Positions 36,507 to 44,648 of a stretch of DNA of 64,000 nt are shown piece by piece (the stretch's first letter is position 1; each line of letters begins with the position of its first letter). The notes under the pieces are model-generated. The model was not told the origin of the DNA. It saw nothing but the letters and a program-made list of their open reading frames with translations, and did no database searches. The DNA comes from UBA695 sp042691655. Its GTDB lineage: Bacteria; Verrucomicrobiota; Verrucomicrobiia; Chthoniobacterales; Chthoniobacteraceae. The stretch spans positions 1,054,001 through 1,118,000 of the forward strand of contig CP170506.1 of NCBI GenBank assembly GCA_042691655.1, read 5' to 3'. Made by a program: the position numbers and the translations under genes.

Positions 36507-36872
36507 ATGAGCACCCAAACAATCATGCTGTATCGCCCGGTCGGCCCGAAGGAGCTGGATTTGATTGCCGCCAGTAAGTGGCGTGAGTTTCCGCCCAGAC
36601 TGCCGGAACAACCCATTTTTTATCCGGTTCTCAACGAGGTATACGCCCGACAGATCGCCCGTGACTGGAATGTCAAAGCCTCGGGCTACGGTGCTGTCAC
36701 TCGATTTGCACTGAAATCGGATTTTGCCAACCGGTATCCCATCCAAACCGTTGGCGATTCGATTCATCAGGAACTCTGGGTTCCGGCGGAAGAATTGCCC
36801 GAACTTAATCGCAGCATCGTTGGGCCCATCGAAGTGATCGCGGAATACAGCCCCGAGGATGCAACCCGGTAA
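36507..36872 (+). CDS. ADP-ribosylation/crystallin J1-like small protein
   Basis: 121 residues. The sequence LYRPVGPKELDLIAASKWRE, followed by FPPRLPEQPIFYPVLNEVYA and the ARQIARDWN segment, matches small proteins annotated as ADP-ribosylation/crystallin J1, often found beside ADP-ribosylglycohydrolase and NAD genes. No catalytic site is established. It directly follows the palindromes and is 23 bp before nrtR, so they probably share a transcript. A role in ADP-ribose handling is inferred from neighbourhood only. Confidence 0.65.
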   Translation: MSTQTIMLYRPVGPKELDLIAASKWREFPPRLPEQPIFYPVLNEVYARQIARDWNVKASGYGAVTRFALKSDFANRYPIQTVGDSIHQELWVPAEELPELNRSIVGPIEVIAEYSPEDATR

Positions 36873-36895
36873 TTCACAACCAAGATAAACAGACT

Positions 36896-37585
36896 ATGGC
36901 CTTTTCCTACAAATATCCCCGTGCAGCATTGACCGCGGACTGCGTTGTCTTCGGCTTTGATGAGGACGAGTTAAAGGTACTCCTCATCAAGCGTGCGCTT
37001 GCCCCGTTCAAGGCCAAATGGGCACTCCCGGGCGGCTTTGTCCGCATGGACGAAACGCTGGATGATGCAGCGCGACGTGAGTTGGAAGAGGAAACGGGGT
37101 TGAAGGACATTTTCTTGGAACAACTCTACACTTTCGGGATGGTCAACCGTGACCCGCGCGAACGAGTGGTGAGTGTCGCCTATTATGCGTTGGTCAAACT
37201 GGCCGTCCATGAAACGAAGGCTGCGACGGATGCCGCAGATGCCCAATGGTTCCCGATCTCGCAGTTGCCCGAACTTGCCTTTGACCACGGGAACATTCTG
37301 GCAATGGCACATACACGTCTACAGGGCAAGGTGCGGTATGAACCCATCGGCTTTGAGTTGCTGCCGCGAAAATTCACCCTTTCGGATCTTCAACATCTCT
37401 ATGAAGCGGTGCTTGGGATACCGCTCGATAAGCGCAATTTTCGCAAGAAGGTAATGTCCTTCGGCCTTCTGATCGCGCTCAAAGAAACCCGCATGGCGGG
37501 AAGGCACCGCCCAGCCCAACTCTTCCGCTTTGATGCGGAGAAATACGAGAAACTCATGAAGCGCGGATTCAACTTTGAACTCTGA
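36896..37585 (+). CDS. nrtR: NrtR-type Nudix-related transcriptional regulator
   Basis: 229 residues: an N-terminal Nudix-like domain (YKYPRAALTADCVVFGFDED; box GGFVRMDETLDDAARRELEE followed by ETGL) and a C-terminal winged helix (RKFTLSDLQHLYEAVLGIPL, then NFRKKV). NrtR proteins repress NAD genes and release DNA on binding ADP-ribose. The Nudix box residues are all kept, so some hydrolase activity cannot be excluded. Its place within the island, together with the GTGTAA palindromes, supports local control. Confidence 0.85.
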   Translation: MAFSYKYPRAALTADCVVFGFDEDELKVLLIKRALAPFKAKWALPGGFVRMDETLDDAARRELEEETGLKDIFLEQLYTFGMVNRDPRERVVSVAYYALVKLAVHETKAATDAADAQWFPISQLPELAFDHGNILAMAHTRLQGKVRYEPIGFELLPRKFTLSDLQHLYEAVLGIPLDKRNFRKKVMSFGLLIALKETRMAGRHRPAQLFRFDAEKYEKLMKRGFNFEL

Positions 37586-37619
37586 GTATGCTTCTCGCGG
37601 CAGGGAATTCAATTTTGTT

Positions 37620-38165
37620 ATGACAGACAAAGAAACCATTAAAGCCAGCAAGTTCCTGAGCCTCATTCTTCGCCACGAGCCGGAAAGAGTGGGACTCAAA
37701 CTTAATGAAGCTGGCTGGACAGGAGTGGATGAACTGCTGGAAGCAATTCACCGGCACGGTATGAGCCTGACGCTCGAACAACTCCAGCACGTTGTCGCCA
37801 CCAGTGAGAAGAAGCGCTTTGCATTCAGCGAGGACGGCCAACAGATTTGGGCCAATCAAGGCCATTCCGTGGAAGTTGACCTGCAGTATCCGCCGCGAAC
37901 CCCGCCGGAGGTGCTCTATCACGGCACGGCTGAACGTTTCCTAGACGGCATTCGCAGAGACGGTCTTCAAAAGATGGAGCGGCATGCCGTACATCTCGCC
38001 GCTGAAACGAAGATCACTCTTCAAGTCGGAGGCCGCCACGGGAAGCCGGTTCTGCTGACGATTCGTGCTGGGCAAATGCATCGCGCGGGTCATGTGTTCC
38101 GCTGCTCAGCAAACGGTGTGTGGCTCGTGGATCACGTGCCGCCGCAATTCATCGAGTTTCCCTAA
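37620..38165 (+). CDS. kptA: RNA 2'-phosphotransferase (KptA/Tpt1)
   Basis: 181 residues. It removes a 2'-phosphate from RNA using NAD, giving nicotinamide and ADP-ribose 1''-2'' cyclic phosphate. Family features: KFLSLILRHEPERVGLKLNE (winged-helix half), GQQIWANQGHSVEVDL, LYHGTAERFLDGIRRDGLQ and the HRAGHVFRCSANGVWLVDHV end. The ATG at 37620 was chosen; upstream codons overlap the nrtR tail region. KptA is both a consumer of NAD and a source of nicotinamide, which the next gene recycles. Confidence 0.88.
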   Translation: MTDKETIKASKFLSLILRHEPERVGLKLNEAGWTGVDELLEAIHRHGMSLTLEQLQHVVATSEKKRFAFSEDGQQIWANQGHSVEVDLQYPPRTPPEVLYHGTAERFLDGIRRDGLQKMERHAVHLAAETKITLQVGGRHGKPVLLTIRAGQMHRAGHVFRCSANGVWLVDHVPPQFIEFP

Positions 38166-38186
38166 AACTTATTCACAAACCAAACT

Positions 38187-38807
38187 ATGAAAGCTCTCAT
38201 CCTCGTTGACATTCAAAACGACTTCCTCCCCGGAGGGGCACTGGCAGTTCCGCACGGAAATGGCGTCATCCCGGCAGCAAACAGACTGGCCGCCGTGTTT
38301 CCCCTTGTCGTGGCCACACAAGACTGGCATCCCGCCGATCACGGGAGTTTTGCGGCGACTCACGCCGGTAAGCAGGTTTTCGACTCAATCGAGATGAATG
38401 GCCTGCCGCAAACTCTTTGGCCTGTGCATTGCGTTCAGAATACGCATGGAGCGGAACTGCCTGCGGATTTGGACCGCGAGCGGATCACCAAGGTTTTCTT
38501 CAAGGGCACAGACCCAACCATCGATAGTTACAGTGGGTTCTTTGACAACGGACACCGCAAAGCGACCGGCTTGGGCGAGTTTCTCAAAACCAATGATGTC
38601 ACCGCTGTCTTTGTGTGTGGGCTCGCGACCGATTATTGCGTCAAAGCTACCGCCCTCGACGCCGTTCAACTCGGTTTCAAAACATATCTGATCGAGGACG
38701 CAAGCCGTGGTGTCAATCTCCAATCCGACGACGTTGCCAATGCCATCAAACAAATGCAGGCAGTCGGCGTCTGCATACTGACCAGTGCAGACGTTATGGG
38801 CTGCTAA
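38187..38807 (+). CDS. pncA: Nicotinamidase
   Basis: 206 residues. It hydrolyses nicotinamide to nicotinate. The cysteine-hydrolase triad is visible as Asp8 (ILVDIQNDFLPGGAL), Lys106 (VFFKGTDP) and Cys151 (GLATDYCVKATALDA), with the metal-binding TQDWHPADHGSFA segment. Together with PncB, NadD and NadE this gives the full nicotinamide-to-NAD salvage route within the island. 21 bp after kptA; no good Shine-Dalgarno. Confidence 0.9.
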   Translation: MKALILVDIQNDFLPGGALAVPHGNGVIPAANRLAAVFPLVVATQDWHPADHGSFAATHAGKQVFDSIEMNGLPQTLWPVHCVQNTHGAELPADLDRERITKVFFKGTDPTIDSYSGFFDNGHRKATGLGEFLKTNDVTAVFVCGLATDYCVKATALDAVQLGFKTYLIEDASRGVNLQSDDVANAIKQMQAVGVCILTSADVMGC

Positions 38808-38839
38808 CCATTTTATTTCTCATCAACTTCAATCCATCT

Positions 38840-39361
38840 ATGACCACCCTCAAAGCAATCCAAGCAGACATTACTACGCTTGCCGTGGATGCAATCGTAA
38901 ACGCAGCGAATTCTTCACTCCTCGGCGGCGGTGGCGTTGATGGTGCCATCCATCGCGCAGCCGGCCTGGATTTGGTTGATGAATGCCGATTGCTAGGTGG
39001 ATGTAAAACCGGTGACGCAAAGGTCACTCGCGGTTACAATCTGCCCGCCAAGTTCATTATCCACACCGTCGGACCGGTCTGGCAGGACGGACTACACCGC
39101 GAACCGGAACTCTTGGCGTCTTGTTACCGGCGTTCCCTCCAGATTGCCGCTGATCGCGGGATTACCTCGATTGCATTCCCTTCCATCAGCACAGGCATTT
39201 TCGCTTACCCCGTCGATTTAGCCGCCAGTATCGCTATCGAAACAACGGCGGAGTTCATCAATACCCCCAGTTCATTGCGGGAGATCATCTTCTGCTGTTA
39301 TTCCCTGAACGCCCTTCAGCTCTATACCGGATTGCTTTCAAAAATCTCTACACCCCTATGA
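38840..39361 (+). CDS. Macrodomain ADP-ribose hydrolase
   Basis: 173 residues. Macrodomain motifs of the YmdB/MacroD class: QADITTLAVDAIVNAANSSL, LGGGGVDGAIHRAAG, CKTGDAKVTRGYNLPAKFII, HTVGPVW and FPSISTGIFAYP. Such enzymes remove O-acetyl, phosphate or protein from ADP-ribose. Next to KptA, a role on ADP-ribose-1''-phosphate products is attractive but inferred. Its stop overlaps the draG start (ATGA at 39358-39361). Confidence 0.88.
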   Translation: MTTLKAIQADITTLAVDAIVNAANSSLLGGGGVDGAIHRAAGLDLVDECRLLGGCKTGDAKVTRGYNLPAKFIIHTVGPVWQDGLHREPELLASCYRRSLQIAADRGITSIAFPSISTGIFAYPVDLAASIAIETTAEFINTPSSLREIIFCCYSLNALQLYTGLLSKISTPL

Positions 39362-40233
39362 ACGGCCACCGAGAATCACATAGCCCCACCCCAAGCCTCT
39401 CGACACACGACCGCATCGCCGGTTTGTTGCTCGGCACTGCCGTTGGCGATGCGCTGGGGTTGCCCGCGGAAGGGATTTCGCCAAAACGCATCGCACGTCT
39501 CTGGCGGGGCGACTGGCACATGCGGCTGGTTTGCGGACGCGGGATGGTGAGCGATGACACCGAACACACGATCATGCTTGCGCAGGCGCTGCTGGCCGCC
39601 CCCGACAGCGCAGAACATTTCCAGCGACTCCTTGCGCGCAAGCTGCGTTGGTGGTTTCTCGGTTTACCGGCAGGGGTGGGAATGGCCACGGCGAAAGCGT
39701 GCATCAAACTATGGCTCGGCATCTCGCCCAGACGCAGCGGTGTGTGGTCTGCCGGGAACGGCCCCGCCATGCGATGCGCCATCATCGGGGCGTTCTTTCC
39801 CGACGATCAGAAAAAGCGTCACGATTACGTCGCCGCATCCACACGGATGACCCATAGCGATCCACGGGCTGAAATTGCCTCCCTCGCAGTTACTGAGGCT
39901 GCTGCTTTGATTGTTACAGGCCAGCCGGAGAAGATTCTTTCGATGCTCCCATCTCTGGGAGATAACGCGGAGTGGCAAGAGATTTGCCGAAAACTGGCGG
40001 AAGCTGATCGCGCGCGAGCAACCGTCGCTGAATTTGCAGCGATGCTTGGGCTTTTCCGGGGTGTCACGGGTTATGCCTACCATACCGTTCCGGTTGCCAT
40101 TTATGCATTCGTTCGTCACGGTAACGACTTTCGGGAAACTCTGACTGCCGTGCTGAACTGCGGCGGAGATACGGATACAGTGGGCGCCATCGTCGGAGCA
40201 CTTGTGGGTGCGAATGTTGGCGTTGCGGGGTAA
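39358..40233 (+). pseudogene. ADP-ribosylglycohydrolase (DraG type), 5' part, split by insertion sequences
   Basis: Family enzymes cleave ADP-ribose from proteins or related compounds. The Mg-binding motifs are present: GLLLGTAVGDALGLPAEG, MVSDDTEHTIMLAQ and NCGGDTDTVGAIVGALVGAN. Translation runs 3 codons past the 8-bp target duplication (40222-40229) and stops in the IS66 left end. The missing C-terminus is at 44354-44563. The truncated product keeps all the metal motifs but lacks about 67 residues, so activity is uncertain. Confidence 0.88.
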
Positions 40234-40246
40234 GCGTCACGCGGAG

Positions 40247-41797
40247 CTTTCAATTACCCACAAGTTTTAACGATTTTTGAACGAAATGTCTGTACATTGA
40301 TAAACACTTTCTGATGCAAAGCTTGGGATGCAAAACAAGAAGCGATGGAAAGTCACAAAACGTACTCAGTCCTACAAAGAATCCTTTTCTGTTTCGCAAT
40401 GGATCGACGAGGAAGCAGAAGCCTGCAACTTTGGCGATGTGCGCTTGGGGCGTCGATTAAAAACACTGGTTGAAGAGTTGTCTGGCTGCGTAGGAGGGAG
40501 CATCCCCTTTGCGTGTCAGGATTGGGCGAGCACCAAAGCGGCATACCGGTTCTTTTCCAATCCTCGTGTAAGCGAAACCGATATTCTTGGCGGTCATTTT
40601 GAATCCACTCGTAATCGCTTCCATGACGTTTGTGGTCCAGCCCTGATCTTGCATGACACAACGGAATTTTCCTATGACCGGGAAAGCGCTGGAAACATCG
40701 GCCTTATTGGAAGCGCCTGCCTGAACGGTGGCAGGCATGGGCGTAAGCGTCGCATCACGGTTCGGGGGTTGCTGATGCATTCGAGCCTCGCCATCACCCT
40801 TGGCGGGCTGCCCCTGGGGTTGACGGCCGTTAAATTCTGGAGCCGCAAGCAGTTCAAAGGAACCAATGCGCTCAAGAGAATAATCAATCCCACGCGGGTG
40901 CCGATTGAAGAAAAGGAAAGTTACCGCTGGCTGGAAAACGTGCGCCAATCCACGAGCTTCCTTGGCGCGCCCGAGCGTTGCATACATATTGGCGACAGGG
41001 AAAGCGACATTTACGAATTGTTCTGTGCAGCCCGCGAAGAAGGCACGCACTTTCTGGTGCGAACCTGCGTTAATCGGCTCGCCGGGGATGGTGGACATAC
41101 CATTGCCGATGCGATGAAAACCGCCTCCGTTAAGGGAATCCATCGTGTTCAACTTAGAACACAAAATGGCGAAACATCCGAGGCAGTCTTAGAGATAAAG
41201 TATCGTCAAATCCAAGTCTTGCCTCCGATAGGCAAGAAGGCTCGCTACCCGCAACTTCTCTTAAATGTTATCCATGCAAAAGAAATCGGAGAACCAAAAG
41301 AGAGGGAGCCAGTGGACTGGAAACTAGTCACCGATCTGCCCATCGATAGCCTTGCTGCCGCCCTTGAAAAACTCAGGTGGTATTCCTTGCGATGGAAGAT
41401 AGAAGTCTTTCACAAAATATTGAAGTCGGGTTGCAAAGCCGAAGAGTCCAAGCTGCGAACGGCGGAACGATTGGTAAACTTGATCGCCCTGCTTTGCATC
41501 GTCAGTTGGCGCATCTTTTGGATGACAATGGTCAGTCGAACCCATCCTGAAGCGTCACCGAATCTCGCATTTACCCAGGAAGAATGCGCTATACTTGACA
41601 CCCTAATTGTCGATAGAAAAAATGGTTCCACAAAAACTATATTCTCTTACATAAGAAAACTAGCCATGATCGGCGGCTACCTTGCACGGCGATCCGATCC
41701 CCCACCAGGCAATGTAGTCATATGGCGAGGAATGTCCCGTCTGGTGGATATCCAGTTAGGCTTCGAAATGGGAAGAAAACTTGTGGGTAATTGAAAG
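40247..41797 (+). mobile_element. IS4-family element nested in IS66
   Basis: 1551 bp with 22-bp perfect terminal inverted repeats starting CTTTCAATTACCCACAAG at the left and ending CTTGTGGGTAATTGAAAG at the right. It is flanked by a 9-bp duplication of IS66 sequence, CACGCGGAG (40238-40246) and CACGCGAAG (41798-41806), with one mismatch. One transposase gene fills it. Confidence 0.92.
40328..41794 (+). CDS. IS4-family transposase
   Basis: 488 residues. It has the Tn5/IS50-type N-terminal DNA-binding region (WIDEEAEACNFGDVRLGRRL, then SIPFACQDWASTKAAYRFF), the first catalytic Asp in LILHDTTEFSYD, the second in HIGDRESDIYEL, and the YREK-like region WYSLRWKIEVFHKILKSGC with the catalytic Glu. 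The length is full and the frame unbroken, so it may be active. The stop codon lies inside the right inverted repeat. Confidence 0.9.
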   Translation: MQNKKRWKVTKRTQSYKESFSVSQWIDEEAEACNFGDVRLGRRLKTLVEELSGCVGGSIPFACQDWASTKAAYRFFSNPRVSETDILGGHFESTRNRFHDVCGPALILHDTTEFSYDRESAGNIGLIGSACLNGGRHGRKRRITVRGLLMHSSLAITLGGLPLGLTAVKFWSRKQFKGTNALKRIINPTRVPIEEKESYRWLENVRQSTSFLGAPERCIHIGDRESDIYELFCAAREEGTHFLVRTCVNRLAGDGGHTIADAMKTASVKGIHRVQLRTQNGETSEAVLEIKYRQIQVLPPIGKKARYPQLLLNVIHAKEIGEPKEREPVDWKLVTDLPIDSLAAALEKLRWYSLRWKIEVFHKILKSGCKAEESKLRTAERLVNLIALLCIVSWRIFWMTMVSRTHPEASPNLAFTQEECAILDTLIVDRKNGSTKTIFSYIRKLAMIGGYLARRSDPPPGNVVIWRGMSRLVDIQLGFEMGRKLVGN

Positions 41798-41845
41798 CAC
41801 GCGAAGCGCCACTTGACGGGCGTCGGCTCGTAACGGGTCATAAGG

Positions 41846-41885
41846 CTCATAGATCTCGTAGGTAAAGCGATACGAGATCTATGAG
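41846..41885. terminator. Hairpin at the end of IS66 tnpC
   Basis: A 15-bp perfect stem, CTCATAGATCTCGTA (41846-41860) with its complement at 41871-41885, and a 10-nt loop. It borders the tnpC stop on the minus strand. It lacks a clear T-tract; it could be a terminator or a barrier to read-in transcription. Confidence 0.45.
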
Positions 41886-41887
41886 GT

Positions 41888-43429
41888 CTACGAGGCGGCG
41901 GCTTGGGGGTACCGCTCTTCGCGAAGCCTTTTGGCGTAGGCTGCCGGTATCCAGGTGGCGATGTTCTGGTTGGTCAGCACGGGCAGTTTGGTGAGGATCT
42001 CCCGCAAGTAGGCGTAGGGATCTACGCCGTTGCGTCGGCAGTTTTCGATGACGGTGTAGAGGACCGCCCCGCGCTGGCCCGCATCGGCGTCGCCTACGAA
42101 GAGCCAGTTCTTTTTGCCCACCGCCGTGGGCCGGATGGCATTTTCAACAAGGTTGTTGTCGATCTCCACGCGCCCGTCTTGCAGGAAGACGCTCAAGCCC
42201 GGCCATTGCCCCAGCGCGTAGTCGATGGCTTTGCCCATGCTGCTTTTGGGCAGGTAGCGTTTCTTGGTTTTTAGTCGCACCAGCGCTTTGCGGATGCGCT
42301 CGTGGATGGGACGGCTTTGGGCCGCTCGGAGGGCTTCCCGCAACCGCGGCCCGGCGCGTTCTTGCCGTAAGTATTTTTCGATTTGGTAAAGGTGTGCCAT
42401 TTGCCGAAGGAGCCAAGTGACGATGCATGGGGCCTGCGATTGCGATTCGATGAACTTGCGCCGCGCGTGGGCGTAACAGGCGGCGAGCCGGATGTGGCCT
42501 TCGCGGCCAGCGCTCCGGGCGTAGCTACGGTAACCCGCATACCCATCGCATTGCAGGACGCCCCGCCAGTGGGCGGGAAGGATCTCGCCCACGCACTCGG
42601 CGGCGCGACTGGTGCGCCAGTGGTAAACGACTTCGCCGCCGGGCCGGTTGCATACCCACAGGTAGCCGGTACCCGTTTTCTTATTGCCGGGATCAAGGTA
42701 GCGAACCGGGGTTTCGTCCATCTGGATGTAGCCGCCTTTCACCACGCCCGCGTTGATCTCCCGATAGATCAAACCCAGCCAGTCGGCAGCCAACCCCATC
42801 CACCGCGCCAGCGTTTGACGGGGCAGGATGACTTGGTGGCGCGTGGCGTATATTCGCTCCTGGCGATGGAGCGGCAGATGGTCGCAGTATTTGGCCACGA
42901 TGACTTGCGCCAAGAGCCCCGGCGCCGCGATGCAGCGTTCCTGTAATACCGGCGGCAATGGCGCGATCACGGGCACGGCGTCCAGTTCGCCACGCTTCAC
43001 ATACTTGCGCCGGATCATGCGCCGACGTAGGAACCGAGCCGGTTCGTAGTCGAGCTGCTCGCTGACTTCCTGGCCGATGCAGCGCCACGCTTGCGGTTCT
43101 GCCTGCACCGGCAGCGGATCGACGAGCTCCTCGACGCACGGCAGGTGTGCAGGCAACCGCGGCCCTTTGTTTTTCGCAGGCTTGCTCTTAGAGCGCGGAG
43201 TCGATTCTTCCTTCGAGCGCCGAGTGGCCTCCGCCGCCAAGTCGGGCTCGTTCGCTTTTCCCGGCGAACTCCCTTCCAACAACAGTTCCAGTTGCCTCGG
43301 GTCGAGCTTCTCGCTCCCCGCTCCGAAGATCCGCTTCACCAACAGGTCCACCTTTTGCCGCAGCAACTCGTTCTGCTGACGCAATCGTGCGTTCTCTTCC
43401 AGAAGTTCTTGTTCGCGTTCGGTGACCAT
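41888..43429 (-). CDS. tnpC: IS66 transposase TnpC
   Basis: 513 residues, full length for IS66 TnpC. It has a leucine-zipper-like N-terminus (ELLEENARLRQQNELLRQKV), a zinc-binding-like middle, the DDE domain (YIQMDETPVRYL, LQCDGYAGYRSYAR) and the IS66 C-terminal VENAIRPTAVGKKNWLFVGD. Coding is unbroken. It is last in the tnpA-tnpB-tnpC order. Confidence 0.93.
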   Translation of the reverse strand: MVTEREQELLEENARLRQQNELLRQKVDLLVKRIFGAGSEKLDPRQLELLLEGSSPGKANEPDLAAEATRRSKEESTPRSKSKPAKNKGPRLPAHLPCVEELVDPLPVQAEPQAWRCIGQEVSEQLDYEPARFLRRRMIRRKYVKRGELDAVPVIAPLPPVLQERCIAAPGLLAQVIVAKYCDHLPLHRQERIYATRHQVILPRQTLARWMGLAADWLGLIYREINAGVVKGGYIQMDETPVRYLDPGNKKTGTGYLWVCNRPGGEVVYHWRTSRAAECVGEILPAHWRGVLQCDGYAGYRSYARSAGREGHIRLAACYAHARRKFIESQSQAPCIVTWLLRQMAHLYQIEKYLRQERAGPRLREALRAAQSRPIHERIRKALVRLKTKKRYLPKSSMGKAIDYALGQWPGLSVFLQDGRVEIDNNLVENAIRPTAVGKKNWLFVGDADAGQRGAVLYTVIENCRRNGVDPYAYLREILTKLPVLTNQNIATWIPAAYAKRLREERYPQAAAS

Positions 43430-43501
43430 TGCTCGTTGGCCACAGGAGACTAGTCATCCCGTCGCTAAATTCAAGCGCCGATCATACTTAATATATGACT
43501 G

Positions 43502-43855
43502 CTATTCCCGCTCATACCACGGACGCATCTTCGCCCCGTGCAGGTCGATCCCGTCGGTCAAGAGCGCCAACGCCTCCGCGCTCAGCTTGAGCTTCGTGCG
43601 TCCCGGCTCCACGTTCCGAGGCCATGAGAAGCATCCCTTTTCCAGCCGCTTGCTCATCACCCAGATCCCCGTGCCGTCCCAGTAAAGCAGCTTGATCCGG
43701 TTGTGCCGCCGGTTGCTGAACACGAAGATCGCTCCGCCCCGTAGATCCTCTCCCAGCCGTTCACTCACCAGGGCGTGCAGCCCGTTGAAGCCCTTGCGCA
43801 TGTCGCACGGCTCCAACGACACTAGCACTTTGAGGCTCCCGCTAAAACTCAGCAT
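43502..43855 (-). CDS. tnpB: IS66 accessory protein TnpB
   Basis: 117 residues; typical IS66 Orf2 sequence (VLVSLEPCDMRKGFNGLHAL, GAIFVFSNRRHNRIKLLYWD). It is required for IS66 transposition; its biochemical role is not established. It overlaps tnpA by 7 bp and lies 72 bp before tnpC. Confidence 0.93.
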   Translation of the reverse strand: MLSFSGSLKVLVSLEPCDMRKGFNGLHALVSERLGEDLRGGAIFVFSNRRHNRIKLLYWDGTGIWVMSKRLEKGCFSWPRNVEPGRTKLKLSAEALALLTDGIDLHGAKMRPWYERE

Positions 43856-44295
43856 CCCGTTTGCCCCTTGGCTGCCAGCGCCTTCAGCAACTCCGCCGCC
43901 AGCTTCATTTGGCCAGGGGTGGAGAGTTCCACGCTCGCTCCGCCCGGTAACTCAAGCTTGAGCGCCGCTACGATTGCCATCACCTGCTCGCCTTGGACGC
44001 CCGCTTCGACCTCCGCTTCTACCCAGCGCAGCCCCGGCCCTGGCTGCGGTGCCATCAATGCGGCCGGAACTGGAGCCGCTGCTTGCACCAACAGCGCTTG
44101 CCGCTGGTTCTTCCTCTTCTGCTGCCAATGGGCGAACGTCTGGTATTTCACCCCAATCTGCGCTGCAAACTCCGCCGCGCTCACCCCACACCGCTCGTAC
44201 TCATCCAACAGCGCCTCCCTTCGTTCTCTCTTTACCAGCACATGCCCTCGGCGGTCTATTTTCAACAACTCATCCCGAATCGCTTCGCTTTGCAT
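43849..44295 (-). CDS. tnpA: IS66 accessory protein TnpA
   Basis: 148 residues. The N-terminal helix-turn-helix (ALLDEYERCGVSAAEFAAQI, YQTFAHWQQKRK) is typical of IS66 Orf1, followed by a Pro/Ala-rich linker and a C-terminal segment SVELSTPGQMKLAAELLKAL. First gene of the element, starting about 60 bp inside the right end. Confidence 0.9.
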   Translation of the reverse strand: MQSEAIRDELLKIDRRGHVLVKRERREALLDEYERCGVSAAEFAAQIGVKYQTFAHWQQKRKNQRQALLVQAAAPVPAALMAPQPGPGLRWVEAEVEAGVQGEQVMAIVAALKLELPGGASVELSTPGQMKLAAELLKALAAKGQTGC

Positions 44296-44353
44296 CCTCC
44301 CATACTGACAATTTTCATCCCTCCAGGATAGAGGCGCTCCGCGTGACGCTTAC

Positions 44354-44563
44354 GTTGCGGGAATCCCTTCCAAATGGTTGAACGGCATTTCTGACTGGCC
44401 CCGCTCCGTTGCCGTTCTTATTGCCTTGGCCCGCGAATTGTCCGCTCCGATTGGCAAGGGAAAGCCGGTTCGCTATTTCTGGCCAGGAATCCTTCCACGC
44501 AATCTCGTTTTTTTGGCGATTGTCCTGGCACACGGATTCCGCCGCCTACTTCCTCCCTATTGA
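44354..44563 (+). pseudogene. DraG C-terminal fragment (separated 3' part)
   Basis: Starts with the second copy of the target duplication. In the frame that continues the 5' part it reads VAGIPSKWLNGISDWPRSVA and ends after about 69 codons. Removing the IS66 insertion and one duplication copy joins the two parts without any frame change. No promoter or ribosome site serves it. The remaining 85 bp to the AAA+ gene hold no gene. Confidence 0.85.
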
Positions 44564-44648
44564 CCACCTGCTGGCCCGGTTGAGGAGACTGGGCGAGGCA
44601 AAGGGCATCCTCCAAACAGCCGGTGGAAAAAATACACTGACGTGTTTC

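Larger units (their letters stand above)
40230..44353 (-). mobile_element. IS66-family element (with a nested IS4-family element)
   Basis: Tips are perfect inverted repeats: GTAAGCGTCACGCGGAG at 40230-40246 and its complement ending at 44353. They are flanked by an exact 8-bp duplication GTTGCGGG (40222-40229 and 44354-44361), the usual IS66 length. It carries tnpA, tnpB and tnpC on the minus strand. The left tip is separated from the body by an IS4-family insertion at 40247-41797; the body resumes at 41798. Without that insertion the element is about 2.56 kb. It splits the draG gene. Confidence 0.92.
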
